Source of the DNA: Amphirosellinia nigrospora
Taxonomy: Eukaryota > Ascomycota > Sordariomycetes > Xylariales > Xylariaceae
Assembly (NCBI GenBank): GCA_004123355.1
Contig: SCHM01000001.1
Span: forward strand, 8,938,193 to 9,002,192
Length of the DNA: 64,000 bases
Reading direction: 5' to 3'
Below, piece after piece: positions 1 to 13,899 of the stretch. Positions within the stretch are counted from its first letter, which is position 1. Each line of letters opens with the position of its first letter. The position numbers and the translations under genes are program-made. Under the pieces are notes generated by a model. The model was not told the origin of the DNA, did no database searches, and was given only the letters and a program-made list of their open reading frames with translations.

Positions 1-1563
1 TTTAATAAATATAAATATTATAATAAATATAAAGCTTAGCTAATAATATATAAAAATTAAAAACTAAACTATAATAAAAAAATATTTATACGAATATTTT
101 AATAAAAAAATTATTTAAAACTTTAATAATAATTGCTGCTAAATTTAATTTCGAATTTAAATAATATAATATTATAAATATTTTATTAATATAAAATTTA
201 TTAAAAAGGTTTATATAATATGCTTTTAGCTATAAAAAAAATAATATAATTAAACTATTGCGAGCTTTTTATAGCTTATAGGAGTTTTTTTTATTATAGC
301 AAAAAAAGCTTTTAAAATTATTAAACGAAATTAGTTTTAAATTAATTTTATAAATTTTATTATTTTTAAAAAATAAAATATTTATTTTTATTTACGTTAA
401 TAATATAATAGTTATATATATTTTTAAAAGCTTTAAATTAGTTAATAATAATTATTATATTAAAATTTTAATATAAATTAACTAAAAATAAAAACTTATA
501 ATAGTTTTTAAAAGTAAAATAATCCGAAATAAATAAAAACAATTATTATAATTATTTTAAACTTTTATATTAAAAAATCGCTAAGCTTTAAAATATAAAT
601 ATTATATATATATTATTACTTAATAAAAGCAGGTAAATTATTTTTTATATAAAAAAATAGTTTTATTTTTAAGCATATAATATATTAATAAAAATAGGTT
701 CGATTTTATATATAGCTATTATTATATGCTTAAATATAGCGTTTGTTATTTTTAAGCTATTATAATTTAACTATAACTTTTTTTTTAAATTATAAAGCTA
801 TAAATAAAATATTTTTATATTTATTACTTATATAGTATTTATATTATATAATTCAGCAATAAAAATAATTTTATAATAGCTAATAATACGTTATTTGTTA
901 ATAATACTATTAATAAAAAAAGCTTTTAAGCTTATATTATAAAGCTTTTTAGTAAAACTATAAACTAAAAAACTAATAAAAAATATAGTTATAACGTTTA
1001 TTATAAAAGCTGAATTATTAGCGCTAGCTTAAGCTGCTAAAAAAGCTATATATATTAATAAGCTTATTATTAAGCTTAATATAACTTTATATTTATAATA
1101 TTTAAATTTAATACGATAATTAGTAAATTATAAAGCTAATTATTAAAAATTAGCTTTTTTACGTATTAAGCTATAATATATTAATATTTATAACTATTAG
1201 TTACGTTAAAAGGTTAAAAATAAAACTTTAATAATAATATATACGCCTATTAACGAAATATTAATAGCTTTATAAAGCCTTATTTATAATAATAAGTAAT
1301 GCTTTTTTAATAACTAGGGCTAGCTAAGCTACTTATTAAGCTAGTATTAAATAGACTACTAATTAATTATATTTTATTTTTTATTTATTAAATATTAAGA
1401 TTTAAATTATAAGCGCTTACAATATAAGTAAAAAAATTAATTAATTTTATTTAAAGCTTTAAAAGCTATTAATATAACTTAAAAAAAAAAAAAAACAACT
1501 GCCTAAAAAGCCCGCGATTTCGCTACTTAAATAGCCGGAACTTAATCTTAACCGGCTTATTTT

Positions 1564-1599
<36 letters not shown>

Positions 1600-3005
1600 C
1601 TTCCTTTTTTGCTGCTCTAGAAAGCTTTAATAAATAAAATATATTATAGTATATAAAGCAGCAAGCCGGCGTATAAACTTGGCGGAAAAACGTATAGCAA
1701 AAATAGCAGCAGTAATAATAGTACGCTCGATTAAATATTATATAAAACGTAAAAAGTTTGTTTAATATTTTTAAAGCTAACTATTATTAAATAAACTATT
1801 AATTATTAAAATAAAAAATTATTTATAGCTTTTTATAAATATATTTAAAAATATAATATTAATAGTACGTTTTATTAATTATTTTTATATAATTATTATT
1901 AAAATAACCTATAAAACGCTTTTAATATACTAAAAATATAAAGTTTTATAGCAAACTAATAAATTTCCGGCTAAAAATAAAAAATAATATAATAATAATT
2001 TATATTATTTTTATAATTATATAAATAATAAGCCGGGCTAATAATAATAATAAAATAACTATAATAATAATAATAATAATAATAACAAATAAACGCTTTA
2101 GTAAAACTAAAATAAAAACTAATATTATTTAAATTATTTATTTAATTAAATTAATAAAAATACTAAAAAAACTTAACGTTAAATTAATAACTTTAAAAAA
2201 TAGTTATAATAATATAAGCTTAAAAGCTTAATAAGCTAGTATATAAAATAAATAATAATAAAGCTTTATAAGCGCTATATATTTAATATAATTTAGATTA
2301 GCCGGCTAAAGCAAGCTAAAAGCAACAAAAAGCAGCAAGCAAAAATATTTTTTTTGCCCGAAAATAAAAATAAAAATAAAAATAAAAATAAACTACCGAG
2401 CTATTTAATAAATTATATAAATATATAAATAATATTTATAAAAAAATAGCAATATAATATAAGTTTTTATTATATATATTAATAACTAAATATATATTAA
2501 TATTAAGCTTAATAGCTATTAATATTATATACTATTAAAAATAATTTAAATATATACTAAAAGTTTATAATTATTTAATTAAACTATATATAAATTAATA
2601 TTAATTTCGGTTATTATTTAAAAAGTATATATATATATAATATAACTGTTTATTTATAAGTTTTAAAACTATAATAGCTAAAAAAAAAAAAAAAAAAAAA
2701 AAAGCGGCTAATACTATATAATAAATTAATTATTACTATCTATATAATTATTTATATTTATTTAGTTATATAATAATAATTAGCTTTATAATATTTATAC
2801 TAAATATAATATTATAAAGCATTTATTATTATAATATATTAATAAACGATTTATTATTATACTTTATATAAATTATACGTTTACTAACTAAAACTTAAAA
2901 AAAGCAACTAAATCTACCTTTTTTAAAAAGTATATTAAATTACGCACTAATTAATAATCTACTTATATATTATTAAATAAATTACCTGGTTATTTATTTA
3001 ATATA
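1..3005. repeat. A+T-rich, RIP-degraded repeat relic
   Basis: The block is overwhelmingly A+T and contains almost no CA or TG dinucleotides, while TA and the AGCT-type motif are common. Loss of CpA with gain of TpA is what repeat-induced point mutation leaves in ascomycete repeats. No open frame of useful length survives, so the original element (most likely a transposon) cannot be named. Composition changes abruptly near 3005, where ordinary mixed sequence begins. Internal low-complexity tracts include an A run near 1481-1496, A-rich hexamer repeats near 2362-2391 and an A run near 2682-2703. Confidence 0.85.
1566..1599. repeat. Poly-T tract (34 T)
   Basis: An uninterrupted run of about 34 T lies inside the A+T island, flanked by T-rich sequence with single C interruptions. 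It may be the poly-A tail of a reverse-strand retroelement or simple low-complexity expansion; the sequence does not decide. Its length is likely to be inaccurate. Confidence 0.8.
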
Positions 3006-6000
3006 TATAGCAGTGCGCCGGGCTTAACTAGTGGCTAGTGCTCCCGTTAAGTCACTTTATACTAGAAATGCCTTAATTGAGCTTAGTAGCGATACATAGA
3101 TAAATTAATATATATATATTACTGAATCTGACAAAAGTTTGGGTTTAATGGATGTGCTATACGTTAGTTCGTTATATATTTTTAAACAGAACAACATCTG
3201 GTACGCCTTTAATATACTTGTTATAGAATGTCGAAGCTCTTTTCTGCTATATTGTAACAAGGTCCGACAATATCACATGTAATGTCACAGCCGACCATGA
3301 CACGAGTAATTCTCCGATCGCTAATTATCTCAGGAAATCAACGTCTCATGATCCGCCTTTCGCGGTTATTTAAACCCCTCAGCCAAAGGCCAACTCTATG
3401 AGAGCGAAGCAAATTTGATCTATCTAAATCGAGAAGTTTGAATTTTGTTTTCGTGCCTAGACAGTGAGTAGAGGAAGTCGATTCCCAATTAGAATGAAGA
3501 AACCGTCCTGTACGTAGCCGGCATCAGCCAATACAGACGTTTTGTAACTTTCCGAAATTGTTTCAGAAAGAATATGGACTATATTCTGCACCAGGAAGCT
3601 TATCTCATGTACGCAGCCGTTTCGAATGCGACTTTAGAAGCGAAGAAAGGCGCCACCGATGCCATGTAACGATCTAAAATACTTCGCTGGTACAAGGACT
3701 CCGAAGAAGGACAGAAGTCTGTCTGTGCGTCCCAAGTAGCGAGATTATCTCGTGATAGTTTCCAGATTAGCTTCCATCGACAGCAGATCCTAGAGCTAGT
3801 TTAGTTTGTCTGCCAACGATCGCTCCACTCATCGGACCTTTATGCGGGCGTGCCAATTCTCGAATACCTGCTTGGAGTTTTGTGTGCTCTTGAGTCACGT
3901 CCGACGGGACGGGGCCACGGCAGAGTCCAAGGTGTTGCATCGCGTCGGGTAGCGATCGAGGAGATATGAAACGAGCTTAGGTCGCAGTTGTCACCTCGAG
4001 ATACTACCTGTGCTTGTGATAACTTTACATTCGACTCCACGGGGCAATCACCTTAGGCCAGTTCGCGTTATATACTGATTATGCGGAAAACCAGCCCCTA
4101 GGGCACACATACTCCGTGCACAGACACTTTGAATAGACATCACCGTTCCAGAGATGGGGTTCCAACCCCCATACAATTTACCGGAAATCCATACTATCTA
4201 TTACCATACTTGGTAGACCACGTAGCACAGAAGCTTGTGATATAGCATGTGCCGTGAAAAAAAGTAGTTACTAGAGCTAAATGATGCCATTTCATGCATA
4301 AAAGAACGGGGACCAGCCCACAGTTCCCACATCTGAGATTGAAAACCAAACACCAACAATCCCAGATAATGAAGCACGCCCCGCTGGAAGGTCCAAGCTT
4401 TCAAACATTCTCTTGAGGCTCGTCGAAACGTAACGTTTCTCTCCCACTTCTAGATACCTAGGTAGTACGGGTCCTGTGATGGCATCAGGGGAAGATATCC
4501 GGGGCAAAGATGACGCGAGAGCCAGTTCGAACCGCGAACTGAATAGTCGTTCATACCCAAAATGTGATTCTTAGCTCGGCCATGAACCAAGTATACAGTA
4601 AACAATAGACACTTGTTGTTGCACGAGGCTCCAGAACCAGCCTCGTGGAGGCTCTCGACTTTACACAGGAATCTCCCCGTTTATCTGCTTGTGCCTCGTG
4701 ACAAGCTTATTCGAACGAGGATACTCCCATGCCTACTCGGGTTTTTCGGTATCTGAAACCTTCTATTTTATCCTTCGGGCGTGCCTTTTCCGTGCTGTAT
4801 CTCGCTCTGATAGCTCCGGTGATTCAGAATAGTTACACCGTCAAGCAGTAAATACGAATACGTTATTGGTAACTTCATATCGAGGCGATACGGCTGAGAG
4901 AGTGGCAAACAGTTGTCTCACGGCTTTTCCCATTACTACAACTAGTTTAGCCAATTCCCACAGAAATGTAGAGACTGAAAGTATTCATTAAAACTTCGGC
5001 TCTCGCTAGGGTATGGCGATACTTGAGACCGATGACCGTATAAGTATTCTTTTGACTCTAATCAGTACGACACTCCTGCACGGCAACTGAATAGCTATGC
5101 TTACAGCTTCGTTAAGTTTATCCCGTTGTACGAGTGTCTGCAACCACATCCGTGAACACCATCCAGTAGAATTGCCAATACAGTGCCTCCCTACCTTTGC
5201 TTACATTAGGACGATACCGACCCTTCACGGCGGCAATAATCTGGTGACATAGCGGTGCAGGTATTCGTCTACGTGTTGATGTGTAACAAAAACAAACCAG
5301 TGACTAAAGGCATGAATAACATTACCTATACGATCTTCTCTTGGCAGGCGGAGCATTCTACATCGGGCGGTTAACATCGACAACAATATCCTCAAGAGAT
5401 TAGGTATCCCTGTCTAATCCGGTTAAGCTCCTCGCCACATTCACCGTCCACCCAACTACTATTCCGTACCTTACCTACCCGCGCTGCCCGTCTACCTACC
5501 CTAGCTTCCGTGCTAACGAAGCCGGACATCTGGTTTCACCAGGCGAAGAAAGGGGGGCTAGAGATGAACGACTGGGAGAGATCTAGGTCGTCCCCTGAAG
5601 TGAGGGCTCGTCCGGCCGAAACCGACCGTCGCGGGCGGGGGAATGCCAATCTACGCCACACTGCCACTGTTCACCAGATTGTTTCTTCTTAAGAAATTAA
5701 AAGAAATAAAAGATTTCAACCGGCAATAAAGAAGACTAAAGGACCCAACTATAAGCCCCTTAAGCCACTTGAAACGATACCTAGATGACCGTAACAGTCT
5801 ATTGACAATGATACATGTCCCATCCTCCTCCAATCTTTGAATTCCCCTGCTCGTTCGTTTTTTTTTTTTTAGTTTTCTTTTTTTTTCTTTCAGACCCCGG
5901 AGCCCTAGTCCCTGTGAACCAGAACAACACCACCCAAAAAAAATTAAAGAGAGAGAGCAAGGATATTGTATCGTTTCCCACTTTTTTTCCGCCTCTTTGG

Positions 6001-7316
6001 CGCCATGGCCTGGAAGGATCTACACAAGGTTGGCTCGGCTATAGGTACAGTACTTTAGCTAACCCTGTCCCACCAACCCGGTAGCGATCCCGTCCGCCTT
6101 CCCTCCCTGCCCCCTGTCCATCATCCATCAAGATCGAGTGTAAGCGCCCAATCAAAAACCGTTGCGCAAGGGGGAGGGGGTTGGGACGTCTGGAAGGCCT
6201 GTTCTGAACCACACACCCCGCCCGGCCCGTAACTCGCTACCATTCAACAGTCCAGTTGGTCCAGTTGCCGAGCATCAGCCTTGCTTCCTGGTGAAAGCTT
6301 GGTTGCTAGAGAGGCACGGCATGGCGCACGAACCATGTTACACAGGAGTTCTCAGGAAATCGTGTCGTGTGGGGAGTGGGACCAGAGAAAGAACTTTTGT
6401 GAAGTGCTTTCGTCCATGTCTTACCCACTTCATTCATTCGATGCCAATGATAGGCTCTAGTATCCAAAAACCCTATACTTGGGATAGACAATAGACTGTT
6501 GGGGTTGCACGAAGGACGCCTCGACCCATCTCCGTCATCGCTAGCTGATATACCTATACAGGAAGCAAGCCCTCTTTCTCTGTCCGTGTGCCTTGCGCGT
6601 CGTGTGGCACGGACCGTGGCCGCAGGTATTTGAGTGGTTTACTTGATTCAAGAAGCTGATATGCATGGATTATCACCAGAGACCAAGTCGAAGGGAGTAA
6701 GAATAACGAGACAGTCTCATCGCATAACTTCAATTCTGCGTAACTCATTGGGTATAGTAAATTGTCCTTGCAACGTCAAATCCACCCAGCCCTGGATCGA
6801 GCGTCAACCACGCCATTGCATCCATCTCATTTTTCGTGTTACTTCGTGATCATTCCATTTGCGCCCCTGCTTTCTCCCCCTCTCCCCTCCTCCCCAAGAT
6901 ACAGCCGGTTCTGGTTATCCTGCCAGATTGTGATGCTGCTCCATCTTCAATATCATGGAAAATTTTCTATGATGAAAAGGTATTATAATGGCTGTAAGAC
7001 AAGGTACTTGGCCCCGAAAATGCAACATGTGCCCGACCATGAGTGCAAATATGCAAATCTATCGAGAGATATCCTTTTTGAGGACGTTGCTGGTGAATAA
7101 AACGCGAGAAGAGAGAAACCAGACGAAAGGCCACAACGCCGCGCGTAAACCAAATAGAATATGAAAACAATGTCGAAATGAAAAAATCAATATTTTGTCC
7201 CAGACGCTAGTCGCTAAGTTAGCAAGTAAACAACGCTTTTGTCGCCCCAGTCTGTAGATATACCAGTTATTCATGTCGTTGGTATCCACTCCACTTTGCT
7301 CTGTCAAGGCAATATT
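3006..7316. other. No supportable gene
   Basis: Normal base composition returns after the A+T island, but both strands carry only short ORFs without recognisable domains. A pyrimidine-rich stretch lies at 5860-5892 and short poly-purine tracts follow. Scattered coding-looking bits (for example around 3739-3800 on +) are too short to name. The right end will include the 3' UTR of the forkhead gene that follows on the minus strand. Confidence 0.6.
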
Positions 7317-8864
7317 TTACCTCCTTCGGGTACTCAATTCCAAGCGAAATAATCCCTCTCCATTTGTTCGTGGGGAGTGGATAAAACCGAAACGTAATCC
7401 GGTGATGCAGCTTGGTGCTGACGAGGAATATGAGAACGGGAACATCGGAGGGCCTCCATAGCCACCTGCGATCTCCGCTCCCGGGTATAAAGCTTGAGGA
7501 TAGCCCCCTTGTGGGAAGCTATCCATGGGTTCGCTATGATATGTATATTGAGCGAACCCGCTGTTGGGCGCTGGGGGTATCGCCGCCTGATCCATTGGAC
7601 TTATCCAATTCATGTGGTTGATCGCGGTCGGGGGATTCGGCGCGTAGTCATAGGCTGGCTGCCGACTATTCGGAGTGCCAATAACACTGTCGACGTGACT
7701 TTGCAACAACTCCAAATTTGTAGCCCGAGTTAAAGCAGAGCGGCTTGCGTTAGCGGGCCTATTCCTGCTAGTGGTTACACCACCGCTGCGGCCAGACGGT
7801 ACCCGCCCTGAGGCATTCCTGTGCGATCGACTTTGTGTTGTAGGGTTGCGTCGAGCTGGATTTCCTTTACGGTAGCGAGTCGTGCTCTGCACACCATCAA
7901 TCAGAGCGAAGGGTGCTAGCTTCCACACAGGGGGCTTTTTCTCTTGTTCAACCCTCTGGAAGGCCTAGGGGGAAGTCGTTAGTTCCATTCAAGTTAGATA
8001 TGTACGGCGGGATGCTAAGAGTTAACCTCAGTGAATTGCTCGGGAAAACTTACCGCATTCATACTCAAGTTGTGTCGAATGCTATTTTCCCACCCTCCGC
8101 GCCCATTGTTCGCTTTTCCAGTATTGTCGCGAAACCACTGATAGATCTCTTGTAACGCCATTTTGTTATCGTCGGCGCCCAAGAGTGCTCTATAGATGAG
8201 CTTGGCATAGGGCTCGTCCGGCTTCGTTGTCCCTGTCCTTCTGGCTGGCCTGCCTGGGCTGGCAGTGTGTGCTGTGCACCATTGTCAGATGGCAGGAAGT
8301 TGTCGATACCGGCATTCATGAAACTTGATCCTTCACGACCGCGGAGGCCAGGGTTTGTCTCCGAGGAGCCTGGCACGGTAACCATGTTTTCATCAGTTTC
8401 TGGAGAAACTGGTGTCATTCCGTTCTGCCCCTTGAAACTCGGACCTCCATAGACTTCACTCCCCATCTGACGAGGAGGTTGCCTGGCAACCTGAGTACCA
8501 CCGGCCATCATATTCTGACTGTCTGGGTCACTGGACGGGCTCCACGTGAATTGATGGTGGCCCGTGGAATGCCAGTGTGGAGTGCCAGTCAAGTCCTGGT
8601 TATCCGTCCCTTGCAGCGGTAATGAAAAGCTAAGGTCAGGTATTATAAACCCGTCGTCGAATGGAGAAGCGGGTATATCAGACTCTTGCTGCTGATGACA
8701 CAGGTATTGCGAGTAGTCACCTGTGAGAGTCAGTTGTACCGGATCAGAGTCTGGCGTGAGAAGTAGCTCTGAGAGCTCCGTGGCCCGCGAAGTTGCGACG
8801 AGTGGCCAGAGCCGTTGTTCTGGGCGTAGCTAACAGGCTGCCCGTCGTATGTCTCTTGAGACAT
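7317..8864 (-). CDS. Forkhead-domain transcription factor
   Basis: A nuclear DNA-binding regulator. The minus strand at about 8220-8055 encodes a forkhead winged helix: PYAKLIYRAL, then EIYQWFRDNTG, then the hallmark GGWENSIRHNLSMN. An 89-nt intron (donor GTAAGT at 8053, acceptor TAG at 7965) interrupts the domain, and the next exon continues AFQRV...PPVWKLAPFA, the usual end of the domain in this filamentous-fungal group. The C-terminal exon is Ser/Pro/Gln-rich and disordered and stops at 7317. Upstream, the acidic Leu-rich segment (about 8810-8600) is open but has no ATG in frame. The best start, MSQETYDGQP at 8864, is in another frame that ends at 8733, so a one-base error or an unseen short intron near 8800 is likely. 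The family is certain; the target genes are unknown. Confidence 0.85.
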
Positions 8865-8935
8865 TACGGGGTCGGTGCAGAAAAATGTTCCTGTGGCTCT
8901 TTCCGAGATATGGCAACAGCGAGAACAACGCCGAC

Positions 8936-8957
8936 GACAACAACAACAACAACAACA
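8936..8957. repeat. (CAA)n microsatellite
   Basis: About seven CAA/ACA units lie just upstream of the proposed forkhead start and probably fall in its 5' leader. Confidence 0.85.
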
Positions 8958-10116
8958 GCGGAGCGTAAGGTATATAACTCGCACTCCAGAATGGGCCAAG
9001 TTATCGATACCAAGAGGGGAGGCGACTGCAAGTACCGATAAGTATGTGTCTAGTCCAGCCAGATGGAGAGCAAACCAATACGGTGCAGTCAAAGGCACTG
9101 ATTGCTTGGGAGAAGAAGCTTGCATACCTTGATTTCTTCGTCTTCTTTCTCGTATGCAGGCGTGTTATGTGGCGTAGGTATACTTGCTTGCTTCTTCTGC
9201 CTATATTGTGCGCAAAGGTGAGGGCAAGCGAGAAACAATTTTCGCGGAATAGAAACAGAGTGCGCAACCAGAGGTGTTGGAGTTGGACCTGTAGTAGAAT
9301 ATAGCTACTAGCGCAGGATAAAACTAAGTATGCGAAGCATGTCTAAGAGACGGAAGACGAATCGAAGATGTAGGTTGGGGGTGGAAGTAGAAATATAAGT
9401 ATGGTAGATAGAAGGTGGAAGGTGGGTACGTACATAGGTAGGTACTCCAGTAACTACCTCCCCCAACTTACCTAAGGTAATCGACTCGATCAATGAATGC
9501 AGGGTTTTCATATTATCTAATGCCTAGTTTCGTAATACGGGGCCATTGTCATTCTACTTCCAGTGAATGTCAATGAGACCCGGAAAAGTTTAGGCTAGGT
9601 CATTTGACTGGGCAGTTCAACACCATCCCCCCGTTGAGGTAAAATATACAGTGAATAGATGATGCTATACTGCTCCACCTAGGTCTGTGCGGGCCCGTGT
9701 GAATGGTTTAATGGACATGAGCGTGGCCATGGGCATGTATACTTGGTGAATGTACCCCAGATCGTGGAATTTTTGGTCGGCTGAAAAGAAGAGGGTGTTC
9801 GTAGTGACTATGGGTACGGTGCAAGAGCCAGACGGGACCCTTACTATCTACGTCGGTACTTGTCCTAGTAGTACCTTAGGTAATATAATTATCTTCAGTC
9901 GGGTTGTGGGACTCTGTTAATCAAGGCTGTCAAAAGATGGTAAAGGCGTGGCATTAGAACCTAAATGTTTATTCGGTGTTTATGGGACCCATTGGAAGGA
10001 AACGCCTTGATTGGGTACGCTAATATCTTAGCAGCACTCGCACGTATCACGTATCACGTATCATGGATGTTGGTACCTAGGTACAGCAGTCACAATGCCA
10101 TACGCGCTTCCAAAGG

Positions 10117-10132
10117 TACCTACCTACCTACC
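10117..10132. repeat. (TACC)4 tetranucleotide repeat
   Basis: Four perfect TACC units. The same tetranucleotide or its complement recurs in several intergenic stretches of the window. Confidence 0.85.
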
Positions 10133-12109
10133 TATGTTTCTATACCGACCTGGAGGTTTACTTACCTGGTTGGTAATACCTACCACTAAGTGGTGACTCT
10201 GACCTCTTGTGGTAACACAACTTTGCCTTGGTGCTGGACAGGTACACAGACTAATCTCCTAGTCTTCTCCCTTGACCTCTTTAGCCCACTCTTAGAGCAC
10301 ATCACAAGGTGGCACAGAGATGGAGATTTGTGCCCTGGAAATCATGAACCCGTCATGGTAAGCATTACGGCCTAGAACTAGAGCTAGGAACGATGAAACA
10401 CACCTACCTACCCAGACACTACCGGATTATCCCGTGTATATTGCAGAGATTCAGCTTTACATCTACTTTGTCTTGGGTATAGGTAGCTATCTAGGTAGAG
10501 TTGTCCGAAATATATTATTTTCGTGGCGTCGCAGCATAGGTTTCCTATATATGCATGCTCAATATGGTGCATATCCTCAAATACCACCCTGTTATATGCT
10601 TCTACTTACTTGAATAGGCAATTATATTATTCTTAGATGCAATTGTCCTACGCTCTCACGACCCCCAATGAGGTATAGACATGGCTGTCGAGCTTCAGGT
10701 GAGCACAAAGTACCTCACTTCTACAGTGGGTCGGTCTCGTTCCCTGGGCATGCTTACAATGTACCCTTTTCGCCTATTAAGCTTCAAGTTGTCAACCTTG
10801 CGTCTTGGCAACCCTGCTCGTCTGTAGTTACGATTGTCGATGGATCCTGGTGACATATCACTCAGCCCGCGTCTGCCCCTGAGCGCCGACATATACTTCT
10901 GTACGTGTCTGAGTTGCATGCGTCTGCGCGTGCTGTGTCTGTGTCTGTGTCTGCGTCTAGATGTACATGCGTTTGTACCTTTTCTTCATGCCTGTTACCA
11001 CCTATCTGGGTATCTGGCGGCTCATTGTGCAAACAGCAAGTGGGTTTCTGTACAGCCCAGAATAAGTGTTCCGTCGACTATAAAGCCCGAGAGTTGTCTT
11101 CACAGCTTGTGCGATCATTACAATGGCGTTTAGTGAAGAGAATGGGCTTTCGAATGAACTATTGTGATCTTGAGATGATCATAACCTAGAAGCCTGGCCG
11201 TCTCAGGTGGACCAATTTAACAATTGACTCAGGGCCCGCAACAAAGTCATTGTGATGCGACCTTTGACAGGCCTCGTCCTGCAGAGTCATATGCAGGTCT
11301 TTTCTTCTACACTAAATGGCCACAGGGCACAACATAAGAGCCCTCTCGGGGTTGCCCTCCTGCGTACGGTTACCTGCATTGAGCCAGTGGGTTTTGGCAG
11401 CCAAAATCGGTATCTGATCTTTCCAACTCGCCAAAACTCGCCTCATTCGCTGTTACACCATCACGGCCGCCCTGGCGACTGTCCTCCAGCCTTACTCCTA
11501 AATTAGGCCCGGAGCCTACGCGGGACATGGGTTATGGCGGATACCATTGTCTTTACCTTCTTCCCACGCCTTCTAGAAGATCTCGCGGATCGGCTAGCTG
11601 CCTTTGAAGCCAGGGACCGACATTGAGACCCAGTGATTTTGCAGAGACGAAGCTTAAGTGTGGGACGACAGGGGTATGTAGAAGCTTCCGTGCAGTTGGT
11701 GGCGTTACAAATCTAGCGAGATCACAACAACCACGAAGGATTCTGGCCCGGGATCTGAACCAGCAGCCTCTCCGGTCGAGTAACTTTATATGGGAGCACC
11801 ATAGAGTCAAGTCAATTTTTGGTATGATCTTAGATCCAACGGTCGTCCTATATGTTCGCGAGCACTACTTGGCAAGTCGACCGAATATGGATCGTGATAC
11901 TACCTGGCTACAGTAATCTGTCAGGCGTTGTGTCACTGAACCCCGGCGAATCACACTTTAAAGATGATGGATAAAACGGGCACTCATCAAGACATCTATT
12001 TGCACTGTACTATCCGACCGTTATATGCCGCCGTAGATATCTACTTTAAGTCTTTTGTTTCCGCCGATTTCCTGGTAATGCGACCGGTACCAATGTCGCG
12101 AAGCTCGGT

Positions 12110-13899
12110 CTACTTTCGGTAATAAATCTAGCTAGTGTGTTAGCATGCTGACTAGCAGTAGAAGAGTTATACACGGAATGCCTACCTTCTTGAATTGGAA
12201 ATGAAGTTGGAGGATACCCTATGGATAAGCGTCAGCCAAGTGTCCTATTATTATTATGTGACGTAGTGAACATGAGGGGGGGAGGAGATAGGGGCTAGAC
12301 TCTGAAACTATGCGGTACGTGGTTGTACAGCATATGTGGCTAGCTAGCGTGACAGTCATCTAAATCAAGTGCAGGCAAGGAAATTGTGCTTCATCACGAA
12401 GTTCGCGACAGGGGGATAGAAGGGGGCAGTTGGCCGCATGGAACGCCTGCCAGAGATCACAACGAGCTGCAGCACTCTCAGGACCTACATACCTTATCAA
12501 AGCTACTCTTGAACCCACGATCCTTCTTGGCACTATAATCCCACTCGCGGTCGACGATGCGAAACGCGATGTCTTCATACGGCGGACCGGCAATAAAGCG
12601 AATGAGACAGGTGTCCTCCTCACCCGCGGGGCAAGTGATTCGCCCTTTCTCCTGCCGTGCTCCCGAATAATCTTGAACGTAGGTGCCTTGGTTTGTCGAT
12701 GAGATCGGGATAGAATATGTTGAATTTGTACCCTTGGACGACCTTGGGGGTGGATTGTCATGGTCGTAGTGAGTCTGATTATATTTGTTCCATTCGTAAC
12801 CCATCTGCACGCGGTTGAAATAACGTGGCTTCCGTGGTCGGTATTTGTCAGCCCACTGGGGTTTTGTCATACTCGAGACTGATTCCTCCGCTGCGAAGAT
12901 CTCCTCATCCTCGTCGACGCCTCGCGCCACCTCGCGCTCATATAGAGCTTTGGTAGCCTGTGAGAAATCTTCGTTCGCACTGGATGCAAACCTCGCCGTG
13001 CCGGGAGGGATTACTGCTGGTAGACGAGGAATAAATCGTTGAATTGGGCCGGGAAACGGCAGATGGAACTGCAGACTGATCCTTCGTGGCGGTCTGTGCG
13101 GCAGTGTTGCCGTCGGCGAGTCCAGTGGCGTTCTCCGGATCAATTTCTGCCAGTAGTTTGAGGCGGTTCTCCCGGATGGTGTCATAAATTTTTTGAGCTT
13201 TGCCTTCGCTTTGTATACCTGCAGGCTCTTAAGAAGTTGTTCCCAGTAATCCGTATCCATGACCTCGTCGGAACGTAACTTCGCCTGAATCTGGCCCTCC
13301 AGCTTCTCCAGCTGCTCGATGTTCTTTGGACCCAGAATTCGGTCAACGTCAGAAGTGACAGAGCTCACGGCGCGCGCCTCTGGTCCTAAGGGCTTTAATT
13401 GCAGCTTATGGTGAGCGAGCAGGGTTCGCAAAGAAGTCCAATACTCTCTGTTCCGCGCATTCGTCTCCAGGGTATGGTACGATGCAATCTCACCATCTAG
13501 TTCGCCAGCCTCAGTCTCGCCCAGGGCTTCTATGACAGCCGTCGGCGCAGGAACGTTGATTTGCACATCGGCATCGTTGTCGTCGAAGACATCGCGGTCA
13601 GCGTCGATGTAGCGGAGGTTGAAGGCCAAGAGGTCGACCGGCTTGGCGCGGCCCTCGCGAACGCGGATATCGGCCTTCTTCTTGGACTGCTTGAGCACGA
13701 ACTTGTCTTCGTCGGCGATGAAACGCTGCGACTGCTCGTCTTGGCTCAGGTAGGCTTGTCGGGCGGCGCTCGAGGGGTTGGTTGGGGTCGGGCGTTGATG
13801 CTTCGTGATCCTGGTATTGGCATCACGTCTAGGAGATGTGATGTCGCGGCGGGGGGGAGACTTACGGCCAGAAATCATAGCCCGTCGTCCGGGATCCAT
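12110..13899 (-). CDS. Cactin (splicing-associated factor)
   Basis: Cactin is a conserved nuclear protein that associates with the spliceosome. The minus strand encodes the mid-domain (RFIADEDKFVLKQSKKKADI...VREGRAKPVDLLAFNLRYID) and the diagnostic C-terminal domain (QWADKYRPRKPRYFNRVQMG; PPYEDIAFRIVDREWDYS; RGFKSSFDK). The start is placed at MDPGRR (13899). The C-terminus is split: the main exon ends at 12493 with donor GTATGT, a 33-nt exon at 12218-12186 encodes GILQLHFQFKK, and the last exon at 12127-12110 encodes only IYYRK and stop. Both small exons have proper AG/GT borders and match the family C-terminus. Four frame breaks are visible, each a homopolymer length change: an A run near 13190, a C run near 12746, an A run near 12695 and a G run near 12638. 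The first breaks the frame between KLKK and IYDTIRENR; the last three cancel. A cactin gene should be essential or nearly so, so these are probably sequence errors. Confidence 0.92.

Larger units (their letters stand above)
8865..12109. other. Intergenic: forkhead upstream region and cactin 3' flank
   Basis: No gene is supportable on either strand. The stretch has many short TACC/GGTA tracts (for example 9423-9455 and 10117-10132) and a GTGTCT microsatellite near 10935-10957. Short ORFs lack domains or biased codon use. Confidence 0.55.
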